A stretch of DNA of 32,080 nucleotides from Obelidium mucronatum. Lineage: Eukaryota; Chytridiomycota; Chytridiomycetes; Chytridiales; Chytriomycetaceae. Position numbers and translations under genes: made by a program. The stretch covers positions 1 to 32,080 of the forward strand of contig JAIVFH010000291.1 in NCBI GenBank assembly GCA_025765595.1, written 5' to 3'. The number at the start of each line of letters is the position of its first letter. Position 1 is the first letter of the stretch. The notes below the pieces were generated by a model that was given only the letters and a program-made list of their open reading frames with translations, made no database searches and was not told the origin of the DNA. This document shows, in pieces, positions 8,709 to 17,672 of the stretch.

Positions 8709-9109
8709 TCATGTATCAGACAAATACTGATGACTGTCCCTTTTGTTGAAAAATGGATTGTCCGTATGAAGACAACCATGGCGTAAGCAGTTTGTTCTTC
8801 CTTAATTGTTGAATTTTGCTAATGTTCATTTAATTTATATTCTAGATCCACCGCATGGAAGATACAAACAGCTTATTTTTCTCTCTTTGTCCCAAGACAG
8901 TTTTTGTCACCACATCCAAGAAAGAATCCGATTTTCAAAAGGGCATATATTTTATATATTCTCCTTGTCCATAATTGGAATCGCCGATCATTTGCCATTG
9001 TAGTCCCACAAATCTCGGAACGGCTGGATCCTATTGCTCAGTTACGATCTCTGATGGTTGAATATGCTGATTTCAAGCAACATGCTGTGGAATACTGGAT
9101 GCACACCTG

Positions 9110-9117
9110 TGGAAAGT
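9110..9117. other. 8-bp target site duplication, left copy
   Basis: TGGAAAGT here is repeated at 15425-15432 on the far side of the transposon and occurs only once, uninterrupted, at the empty site 24468-24475 in tandem copy 2. An 8-bp duplication is the length expected for KDZ/Zisupton-type transposons. Confidence 0.95.
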
Positions 9118-9420
9118 CACGTACTATAGCGAGCGGCACGCGCGATTCGGACTCCGATTCGGACTCCGAATCGTTTCACGAATTCACGAATCGGAGTCCG
9201 ACTAGGGTCCGAATCGGAGTCCGAATAGGAGTAACCCCGAATCGGGCTCCAGTCGGAATGGCCAATAGGGCTATTGGCGTTCCTAGCCGCCTCCTAATGG
9301 AGTCCTAATCACTTCTCGTTAGGAGGAAACAACTTTTTCCTGCAATTTGAGCATTGTCCTATTAGGAGCTACTCAGTCCTATTAGGACGACCGACTAGGA
9401 CTTAACAACCTATGAAAATA
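9118..9420 (+). repeat. Left terminus and subterminal repeat region
   Basis: After the 12-base tip and the inverted block come repeated GGACTCCGATTC / AATCGGAGTCCG motifs in both orientations, then CCTATTAGGA motifs up to about 9400. Several short inverted pairs such as GGACTCCGATTCGGACTCCG are present. These are likely transposase-binding repeats. Confidence 0.8.
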
Positions 9421-9585
9421 ACTGTCAACTGCAAAACACTCTAAAAAAATTCCCAAAAATTACAAACCATCTGAAAAAATTTAAAAAAATTGCAAAAAAA
9501 CAAAATTAAAATTTCAGAATTTTATGATATTATAGTTAAAATTAATCATAAAAATTTATCAATTTTTCAAATAAACCTCTGGCTA
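9421..9585. other. A-rich 3' flank of the transposase gene
   Basis: The stretch holds runs of A separated by CTCT, CCC and GCAA. It follows the stop of the minus-strand transposase and probably holds its 3' UTR and polyadenylation signals. No gene is seen. Confidence 0.5.
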
Positions 9586-11712
9586 CTAACATTTGCTAAG
9601 TTGCTCATTTCTCATGTCCACCATGCTGAACAAAAAAAAGTCTGCCTGAAGAGGGTCCAAATATCGCAAAATGTGTCCCATTTTTTCAAACCATCCAGCA
9701 CACTGTTCTGCTGCTGATGTGTTGAATAAAGGCTTGTTACCTTGGTATAGCCTAGCAAAAGACCTAGCGTCACAATTCTCCATGCAGAATCTGTCTCGAC
9801 GACTATGGTTTCTGAAGTGAAATCGGTCAACAACCCAGATGATTTTTTGGTATAGCATCCTAAGCACAGAAGTTAGATTCTATCACAGCAAATACATCCT
9901 TACTTGTGGAGCAGCTTGTTTTGCTGAGCGCCGTTTTTCAAAGTCCTGACAAAAACACATGCTTTGTCATAAAACATGAATGTAGGATACTCTTCCAGCC
10001 TCATGAATGTTTGACAAAGAAATCCTGTGATAAACTTGTTGGACTCAAACGAGTACATCTTCCCAATGTCCATAATGTGCCCACAGCTCCACACAACCAG
10101 GAACACCCCTGGCAGGAATCTGTCAAATGGGCTGTAACAGAACCCAAACTCCTCATAATTTCTTTCATCATCCTTCACATGCCCCACTGACACTCGTGTC
10201 TTTCCACCATACTTCTTTGCAGTTTTCTCACTTGTTGTTGATGGGTCTGAGAAGAATTTTCCCACCGCCTCCATATGTTCTACTTCCTTGCACGACAGCG
10301 GCTGGTAATCAAAAGAGTTCTCACGTTCTCGTTTTTGATTGGCACATCCTGAAATGATGCATTTCCCCTTCAATCCTGCATGATTGATACAGAATTTTGT
10401 ATTGATCCCAATGATGTCCAAATTGCATCCAATCACTCTGCATAGCAAGTGCCCCATCACTTTTCCATCCATCACTGCTGCACTATACTCCTGGCCTTTG
10501 CTATCAACAACATGACATTCTCCACATGAATGTTTCCATTTTACTGCAAAGTGCGCATTCATCCACTCCACATATTCCTTCATTGCCAACCGCAAATCTT
10601 CTACATTATCAGACACTTGATTGCTTGAGTACTCTCCAAGATGTAGGGAATACGGAAACAGCCGTCTGCCCTTCTCCCCCCAAGATGGTTGGAAGCAGCA
10701 ATAATCAAAATCTTCATGAGCTGCTTGAAGCGCCTCTGAAACTGCTGGATCCTGAATGTACTCTTGCAATAGGAGCATCTGGTACAAGTAATACGCCCGC
10801 TTGAAAATAGATGATGATGCAGCTGAAGGAATCCCTGAATACTGCTCAGTATCTGATGAAACAGAAGGAAATGCTGAATGGTATGCATTCTGCAGAGTAT
10901 ACATTTTACATCTAAGGAATAGTCTGTCAGTAAATGACAAGCAACAAACACTACTAATAGCACTCCTAATAGCACTCCTAATCGTGCTCCTAATCGTGCT
11001 CCTAATCGCGTTCCTAATCGCGCTCCTAATCGCGCTCCGAATCGCGCTCCGATTCGCTTCCGATTCGGAACGCTATTAGGAGCGCAATTAGGAGCGCGAT
11101 TAGGAACGCGATTAGGAGCACGATTAGGAGTGCTATTAGGACCAACACTTACAGCATTACAGACGGCACATTCTTCAGCCACAAATTTGCAAATGCAACA
11201 GTCATGTAGTATTTAGAATTGATTCCAATGACTTTTTGCTTTCTGATTGTATTCATTGGGTAATGTTCTATGGTGCTGTTTCCTTCGGTAATCTCTGACA
11301 CTGAATCAACGTCATACAACTGAATACTGCAGCTCAAATTCACACAGCTGGATTTGTACAGAAGACCCGATTTAGCTGAATCTGCATCCAAGATTGTGAC
11401 TTCTTGCCATCTCCCAATCTTTAGATGGCTCTGACACTTGATGCAGTATGTAAACGGAGCTGACAGGATAATAGGTACATTTGGGGTAATTGTTTCGTGA
11501 ATTCTTGAATCAAACACAGCCTCTGCAGTTTGTTTGGCTGCCAGGATGGGAACGCCAAAAGAAGTAGCAACAAGCTGAATGAAATCCCGCAAACGGAGTG
11601 TCTTGTTGTAAGTCTTTTCAAAACTGCCGTAGATTGAAAACTCAGCTTGGAAGGCTGGGAACTGTTCTGCCAGCTGAGCTCCCATCTTGACATGTGAGGC
11701 AGGGATTTTCAT
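9586..11712 (-). CDS. KDZ-type transposase (CxC5-CxC6), intact, 613 aa
   Basis: Three exons (11712-11153, 10911-9904, 9859-9586) join in frame across GTAAGT/TTAG (241 bp) and GTAAGG/TTAG (44 bp) introns; the sum is 1,842 nt, exactly 614 codons. The start is the first ATG in frame. A CxC5-like cluster is at residues 90-128 (CIKC, then CVNLSC) and a CxC6-like cluster at 344-376 (CRVIGC, FCINH, KCIISGC). The RNase H-fold core shows D335 in VMDGKVMG, D502 in FYDKACVF, the His/Cys set VVDRFHFRNH...FCMENC (535-552) and E574 in NTSAAEQC, which I take as the D-D-E triad with metal-binding residues. It would cut and rejoin the element's ends in the nucleus. It lies head to head with the companion gene, with start codons 24 bp apart. 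Family assignment rests on motif recognition, not on a search. Confidence 0.88.
10944..11144. repeat. Intronic 12-bp repeat hairpin in transposase intron 1
   Basis: Seven or more head-to-tail 12-mers of the form CCTAATCGCGCT run from about 10953, turn at a centre near 11050-11065 (GATTCGCTTCCGATTCGG), and return as GATTAGGAGCGC-type 12-mers to about 11140. The two arms are complementary almost throughout, so the intron can fold into a hairpin of about 90 bp per arm that brings its splice sites close together. The same motif fills the element's subterminal regions. Confidence 0.9.
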
Positions 11713-11736
11713 TTTTTTCGGCAAAGTTTTTTCCCC
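11713..11736. promoter_or_regulatory. Very short divergent start region between the two genes
   Basis: Only 24 bp separate the first in-frame ATG of the transposase (minus, 11712) from the chosen ATG of the companion (plus, 11737). Promoter elements must therefore lie inside the opposing first exons or further 5' exons exist. No TATA or CCAAT box is identifiable here. Confidence 0.3.
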
Positions 11737-14700
11737 ATGCAATCACCAACACTGCCACTGCCAGGTACACTGCCATCCCTCAGAGTCAGCAACGACCCAA
11801 ACAGACTGTCCATCCAGTTCTCTTTCGATGAGATCAAGAATGGCTTGTGGAAACAGGCTCCTTACAAGACCTTGGATGACAAGAAGACCATCTTCATCTT
11901 GTGGAGTGATCTGCGAGAAGTCACCAAAGAACTCTGTCCTGACCTGCACCAAAGAGTCATGGAAACCAAAGGGTCTCCTAAAGAGCTTGTAGAGGAGGCC
12001 ACTGAGGCACTGGACAAGATGTTGAGGTCTGGGTTTATTTGTTTGTGTTTGACAGGTGATCGCTGACACACCACTCCCAACCACAACAGATACATCAACT
12101 CCAACAACACATGGAAGCTAGTGTTTTTGGATAAAACCAAATGTACAGTCCACATCCCTGGGCTGAAGAACAAATCCCAGGCAGAAGTGTACAAGTGGAT
12201 CAAAGACTCAAACCAGGATTTAACAGCACTGGAGGACCTCTGCTTCAGTGGGATCGTGGATTTAGATGGAAATCGTTCCGAAAATGATGAGGAACGCGCA
12301 GCGGCGCTGGCGAAATACATATATGGTGAGTCTTATTCATTTTGGTGTGATGCGCTATTTGTCTCCGATTCGCGATCCGATTCGGAGCACGATTCGGAGC
12401 ACGATTCGGAGCACGATTCGGAGCACGATTCGAAGCGCGATTAGGAAACGATTAGGATCACGATTCGGAGCGCGATTCGGATCGCGAATCGGAGCGCTAT
12501 TAGGAGCCGATTCGGAGCGCGATTAGGAACACAATTACAGCCCTTTAATTTTCTAATAATCTAACCCTTTTTATTATTTTTTTATCTTTTAGCTAGAAAA
12601 GTTTCAAACAACAAGTACCATGTTGTTTTTGCTCCTACTCCTGCTGACACCAATGCCACCAAGATTGCCAAGAAGGCTACTGCTCGTGCCGCAAGACAAC
12701 AGGCTGCTAATGAGGTTAGGTCTGATAGTGAACCTGATATTCCTCCTATCAGCCAGCTTCCAGGTTCTGCTGCAGAAAACGAGCCTAGAAGAGCTATCAA
12801 GTCTAAAATTTCATTTCCACTCTTGGGATCTGATGATCCAATTGGTTTGGGTATTTATAGTCTCATTTTTTTGATTGAATTACAAATATTTAATTTAATT
12901 ATGTGATAGGAACACCAACCAAACAAGCTGGTTCTTCTTCCAATTCCACGAATCCTGCTCATACTTCTCCAAGTTCTTCAAAAGCTAATCCTTCTCCAGC
13001 TCCTCCTGGTTCTGCTAAGACTACTCCTGGTGCTGGCAAGACTGCTTCTGGTCCCCCATCTGTTTCCCCCAAGACTTTGACCAGTTCTGCTTCCAAGGCC
13101 ACTACAGATCCCAAGGCTACTACAGTTCACAACACTGCTAAAAATACTACTCCTGCTTCTCAATCTGGTTCCCCAAAGAGTACCACTTCTGGTTCCAAGG
13201 CCACTACTGTTCCCATGGCTACTTCAGCTTCCAAAGTGTCCAAGGCAATGCCAGCTCCCAAAGTGTCCAAGGCAATGCCAGCTCCTAAGACAGCAGACAA
13301 GACAGCCGATTCCAGTTCCAAGCCAGTGCCAAAAACAGCTGTCCTCAAGCCAAGATCTGCTGGTGCCTCCAAGACTGCTTTATCCAAGTCAATGTCTGTT
13401 CTCAAATCTCAGGCTTCTACGGTGGTATCTCCCGCAGTTGCTGAAAGCATTGATAATCTCAAGGCTAGCCTAAAGGCTTGGGCAGAAACTCACAGAAAGT
13501 CAACAGATGCTGACGATTCAGAAAGTGAGTTAACACCACTTGACAATGCGCCTGAAGGGTCTGAAGCTGATGAAGATGATGACATTGGAGATGTTGATGG
13601 TGGAGAAAATGAGCTTGATGCTGAAGAGGAAGAGGAGCAGGAGGGGGATGAGGAGGAGCGGGAGGTACCAGTCCAGCAAAGAAGGAAGGTTCAAGCAATT
13701 GTGATTGAAGATGATGATGATGATGAAATTGAGGTGGTGGAGCCGGTTGTACGAAAGAAGCGTCGTGTGGAGAACATAGATGCGGAGGAAGATGAAGTTG
13801 AGGATGATGAGGAAGTGGTGGATGAAGAAGAAGAAGTGCAGGCTCATCCCAAAAAGAAGCGACGTGTCATGAATCTTTTGGGCAGTGATGGAGAAGAAGA
13901 AGCAGAGGTGAAAAAGATGGTTTCTGTTAAATGCAAGTTTCAGAATCAAGGAGCAGTTTTTCGTTGTAATGTGGAAGGGACACTTGCTGAGGGAAACAAG
14001 GCAAAAGGTGAGACCAAGTCGTTGTCTATATTGTGCATTTTTAACAATCAATCCATTATTAGTTTTTCTTGCTGATGTTTTGGCTGCTGCAAAAGTCCAT
14101 CCAGCCACAACCCACTTTCGCAGGAAGGTCCACAGTGTTAGTTGGTTCTGCCAAGAGGAGTACATCTTTGACGAATCAGTTTTGGTGGACATTGCTTTGG
14201 ATCCACACAGCCCTGATTACTTTGATGTTGCCTACACTGATTCTGGTAGGATGCCATTTTGTTTAAACATATTTCTCAGTATTTTTGGTACTTAGGAGCA
14301 ATTTTTGATCCATTTGCAAGTTCTCCATTGATTAATTCACCTGTGACTGGGCCATCTCTGCAAGAAAAGCCATCTTCCATCGCATCCAAACAGCGTCGCC
14401 AAGTCCCCACGTCTGTTGCTGAAGTTGTTGCCAAAGCCAAAGGACGCACCGGCACCCAAGACAAGTTCATTAGTCAAGTGAAAGAAGTTGGTATCCGCTT
14501 TTCTTACCTGACGCAGGATCGAGAGCCTCCAATGACCAAAACTCTTGCTGCTGCAACCTTGTCAAAGGAATTCCCCAACTTTGGAAATACTGTGGAAATT
14601 TTTCGGGCTTATGTTGGAGTCTACTTTGCTGATTTGGAATTCCAAAGAGTAAGTTTTTATTTTAGTATCACTTCAAGCAATTTCTTTTAATAATCCTTTA

Positions 14701-14944
14701 TTTATTATACTAGCTCTTTCCAAATACGTACACGAGCTACTTTGACAAAGAAGATTGCATCTTCTCTTACAGCGATGTTGGGAAGCACATGTCAAAGTTC
14801 AATGCAAGATTGGTCCCTAGGCATCAAATCTATAGTTGGAGTACTACAGGTTTTCAAGATGTTGAAAAGTACTTTCAAGGGTGCCAGGAGGGAGTGTTGG
14901 CAAATTCTTGGAAGAGGCAACCTGTTCAGAAGAAAACCCAGTGA
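11737..14944 (+). CDS. Companion protein of KDZ transposon, 882 aa, unknown function
   Basis: Seven exons (11737-12026, 12090-12325, 12593-12850, 12910-14007, 14063-14245, 14296-14648, 14714-14944) join in frame through GT-AG introns of 50-65 bp plus one of 267 bp; the total is 2,649 nt, exactly 883 codons. Residues 1-175 look globular (FSFDEIKNGLWKQAPYK, IFILWSDLREV, WKLVFLDKTKC). About 263-480 is rich in Ser/Thr/Pro/Ala/Lys with a repeated KVSKAMPAP. Asp/Glu-rich stretches follow (about 481-600), enclosing two basic nuclear-localisation-like motifs, RKKRR near 543 and KKKRRV near 576. The last 280 residues look globular again (VHSVSWFCQEEYIFDES, LFPNTYTSYFDKEDCIF). I recognise no domain; it has no KDZ core and no evident dioxygenase motif. 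Its place in an intact element suggests an accessory role in transposition or chromatin targeting (inference). Confidence 0.8.
12362..12533. repeat. Intronic 12-bp direct-repeat array in companion intron 2
   Basis: Within the 267-bp intron 12326-12592, GATTCGGAGCAC repeats head to tail at least four times and is followed by variants (GATTCGAAGCGC, GATTAGGAAAC, GATTCGGAGCGC). The unit is that of the transposase-intron hairpin, but here it is mostly in one orientation. The other five introns of this gene lack it and are 50-65 bp. Confidence 0.9.
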
Positions 14945-15129
14945 TATTTTGAGTGTTGTTTTTCTTTGATACTTCTTTGATTTTTCTTGCTTTTTTGGAT
15001 TTATCTGGGTTTTTTTTGAATTTTTCTTGGATTTTTGGATTTTTCTTTGATTTTTGCATAGTTGTATAAAAAATTGTGTAAAATTTTATTTACCCTTTAA
15101 ATGCATTTATTTTAGATGTTTTACATTCA
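14945..15129. other. T-rich 3' flank of the companion gene
   Basis: Repeated GATTTTTCTT and GGATTTTT motifs follow the stop codon. It mirrors the A-rich stretch at 9421-9585 at the other end of the element. No gene is seen; it probably contains the 3' UTR. Confidence 0.5.
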
Positions 15130-15424
15130 ATAGTGCTAATAGGGCCCCAATAGGAGTCCTACTAGGAGTTGTATTAAAGCCATTTGGTTTCCAATTGGCA
15201 GAGCAAAATGCTATTAGGAGTGCTACTAGGAGCAGACAAATGCTACTAGGAGCAGTCCTATTTGCTCATTTGCAATTAGAAGAGCTACTAAGGCCCCTAA
15301 TCGGCCCTGATTAGGCTCCGAATCGGACTAAATCCTAATCGGATCCGATTAGGAGCCCTATTCGGACCCCGAATCGGGCCCTAATCGGACCCCGAATCGC
15401 GCGTGCCGCTCGGACCCCGCGCTG
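15130..15424 (-). repeat. Right terminus and subterminal repeat region
   Basis: It has GCTATTAGGAG and GCTACTAGGAGC motifs in the outer AT-richer part, then GATTAGGAGCCC and CCCGAATCGGACC motifs, ending in the 21-bp inverted block (15392-15412) and the tip GACCCCGCGCTG. The two kinds of motif, TAGGAG and TCGGA, grade from the interior toward the end. Confidence 0.8.
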
Positions 15425-15432
15425 TGGAAAGT
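15425..15432. other. 8-bp target site duplication, right copy
   Basis: TGGAAAGT repeats 9110-9117; after it the interrupted KDZ-like gene continues (GCCATATTCAGACACC) exactly as in copy 2 from 24476. Confidence 0.95.
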
Positions 15433-15464
15433 GCCATATTCAGACACCCAATGAAACTATACTA

Positions 15465-16112
15465 GAGACATACGCTCAGTCGCTTTGCTTCTTCGCAGTG
15501 CAGGTTGCAAATCCAGAGAAATTAGGTCTTTAAATTAATGAGGGGTTTTATTTTGATGTAAATATAAAGTCGATGTCTTCTTTGGAAACAAAGAAACTCA
15601 TATATTCATAACCTTGTGCTGCATCTGTTATCTAAAATCTTGATTAATGAACAGAAGGTGTGGAAGGAGCCAGATAGCAAAGCCAACAGCACTACTGACA
15701 GATTGTCCTCATGACTGCAATGGGTGCTGCTTACATAGCATTAATCCTCTATTTAATTTGTGTCTTTCATAATTGGGAGTTAGGTGCACAAGCATGACAG
15801 GAAAGCCAGAAAATTAAATCCTTTAAACATGCTCACTCCTGTCAAAAAAACCCTTCTTCAAGACAGTTGAATATTTATGTGTTGTCTGACATGTGAATAT
15901 TGTTTCTAACTCAGTTTCCTGTTGATTGTCAGGGAAGTAACATCTTGAACCTGTTCATTTTCTAAAAATAGAACTATTAAGAAACCCCTTGTTAAGCCTC
16001 AAACCATTTGAACAAAGTAGGACCGCTTTTTCTATAAATAGAACTACAAGGAATTGACCTCCAACCCCCTCAAACTCCCCCTTAACATGACAGGTTGACA
16101 AGCAACCTGCAA
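15465..16112 (+). mobile_element. Helitron-like element (648 bp) in the KDZ-like gene
   Basis: It starts GAGACATACGCTCAGTCGC after host ...ACTA and ends with the hairpin CAGGTTGACAAGCAACCTG (16091-16109) plus CAA, followed by host T. Removing it restores the KDZ-like frame NETIL-SGCIGDGKVMG, with the same residue count as the intact transposase between its HSCGEC and MDGKVMG motifs. So it inserted between A and T with no target duplication, as Helitrons do, though its 5' end is not TC and its 3' end is not CTRR. It contains paired TTCTAAAAATAGAAC and TTCTATAAATAGAAC palindromes and no gene. Confidence 0.65.
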
Positions 16113-17672
16113 TCAGGTTGCATTGGGGATGGAAAAGTTATGGGTAAGAAATGTTTTCTTTGTAGGGTCCCCGCTCAAGCAGTCACTCAAAATTCTCGTA
16201 TTTGTAGGTTGGCAAGTGTGCCGACTTCCAAAATGCAAAGGAGCAGTTCTTAATAGCAAAGTTGGTCTATGTAAAGAGCATTTGTATCTGGAGAAGCTCT
16301 GTATGGTCAAAGATTGCAGTTCTGAGAGAAGCAGCTCAAGCATGAATGACGGGTCCCACCTTGCTTGCACAAATGCCGATCACCTTCAGATTCTAAGAGA
16401 TGAACATGCTCGAGTCTATGAAGCTATTACCTCCAAAAAGGCGCGTCAAACAGAATCCCGAAAGAAGGACAAAGTTTCGACAAGTCACGTTACAAAAGAG
16501 GATGCCAAAGTTTCCTCTACACTGAAGTATTCTATCTCAAGAAGGTGTGTGTTTTGTTCTTCTGCTTAATGGACTGATGAAATATTATGGTCAGATTTCT
16601 TCCTTGTGTCTTTGTCCTTGTATGGAGTTGTGGAGTTGTTGTCAACCTCAGTGAAATGCATTCCAATGAGGCATTTGATGGTGATCAAGGTGTTGCTGCC
16701 CTCTTGGTAAAAACATTTGAGCAGCTTGGATCATACCCGACCTTCTTTTTTTTCGACAGTAGTTGTCGCCTGTACCAATGGCTACTCAGCGCCAAGCGAG
16801 GTGTGAATGAGTCGTATGAAAGGCTGCGACAGCTTGTGTGCTTTGTGGTGGATCGGTTCCATTTCAAAGAACATCGAAACACCTTTTGCAAGAAAGAATG
16901 CAACCCGTTTTTGTTCCCGGACCTTACAAATCCCAATGGGACACCAAGATTCAACTCGTCAATTGCCAAATCAACAAATTCCTGGCTCACTGCTGTTTCA
17001 CACATTGTGAGAAATGTGGATGAAGTTCAAGCTTGTTTATTTTGTACAGTTTGGTGGATATGAGAAATAAGCTGCTGGAAGTTGGGGCCATTGGTAAGGA
17101 TGGATTGCGTACAAACAACCACGAAGAAACATCTCAAATTGCAAGTCAAATTGATGATTTGATGCACTTTATGGAAGCGATGGAATTGAGAGATGGAAGT
17201 GACGAAGAATAATGAATGGGAGATCAACGGGAGATCAACGTCAAAGATAGGAATAAAATGTTTTATTTTTTATGATATTCTTACAGCTTCCATTCATGTC
17301 TCTTAATCCAAGCATCCAAATTGTGGAATTTTCCCCACAACGACCAAAGTTTAGTATTTCCACCTTTAACATTGACTTCAAGATTGTGAACCACATTGAT
17401 CTTATCTAGTAGCTGTGTGAGTTCAGCCGAAATGACTTTGATGTTGAATGCGTCACCCTTCCGTGACGAGTCTTTCAAGGAAACATGGTTCAGTCTGGCA
17501 ATTTCGCTCAATCTCACAGAAGTATCAAAGACAGCAGCTTTGTAGCGGTACATATCCCCTGCTAAGGAAAGACACATGTTAAAGCGGAATTCTAATATCA
17601 CAATCATTCAACAACTCACAGTCTGGCCACAATGATCTTTCACCAGGGTTTTCATCCTTTACAGCTTTAGCA

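Larger units (their letters stand above)
9118..15424. mobile_element. Complete 6,307-bp KDZ-type DNA transposon
   Basis: The boundaries are set by comparison with the empty site in copy 2 and by the 8-bp duplication TGGAAAGT. Each end has a 12-base tip starting CA (CACGTACTATAG on the left; CAGCGCGGGGTC as the complement of the right) followed by a perfect 21-bp inverted block, 9130-9150 and 15392-15412, containing GAGCGGCACGCGCGATTCGG. Inside are subterminal arrays, an A-rich stretch on the left and a T-rich stretch on the right, a 613-aa transposase (minus) and an 882-aa companion (plus), transcribed divergently. Both frames are fully open after removing consensus introns, so the element may be autonomous. 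Being absent from copy 2, it either arrived after the duplication or was lost cleanly from copy 2. Confidence 0.93.
8709..17212 (+). pseudogene. Decayed KDZ-like transposase gene, copy 1
   Basis: This paralogue of the transposase at 9586-11712 begins inside the gene; the CxC5 cysteine cluster is lost at the 8708 insertion. Exon pieces are 8709-8782, 8846-9117 continuing 15433-15464, 16113-16143, 16208-16544 and 16595-17212, with introns 8783-8845, 16144-16207 and 16545-16594 (50-64 bp, GT-AG). Matching landmarks are NPIFKRAYILY, HTCGKC, GDGKVMG, the CxC6 cluster (CRLPKC, LCKEH, LCMVKDC), RFLPCVFVLVWSCG, FFFDSSC and VVDRFHF. Breaks: the 6.3-kb transposon at 9118, a Helitron-like element at 15465-16112, a one-base frameshift near 17030 causing a stop at 17061-17063, and Lys (AAA, 16968-16970) where the active transposase has the catalytic Glu. 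The original tail would have ended at 17212. Confidence 0.8.

Noticed and set aside
10944..11144. CRISPR array
   Set aside because: The repeats are contiguous 12-mers without spacers, in a eukaryotic intron, and the same motif occurs at transposon ends.
13160..14192. Minus-strand open frames opposite the companion gene's repetitive exon
   Set aside because: They mirror the low-complexity Ser/Lys/Glu codons of the plus strand, ignore the introns and have no protein-like sequence.
11737..14944. TET/JBP-type dioxygenase as the KDZ companion
   Set aside because: I looked because such genes are reported with fungal KDZ elements, but no convincing HxD...H iron-binding arrangement is visible in the spliced protein.
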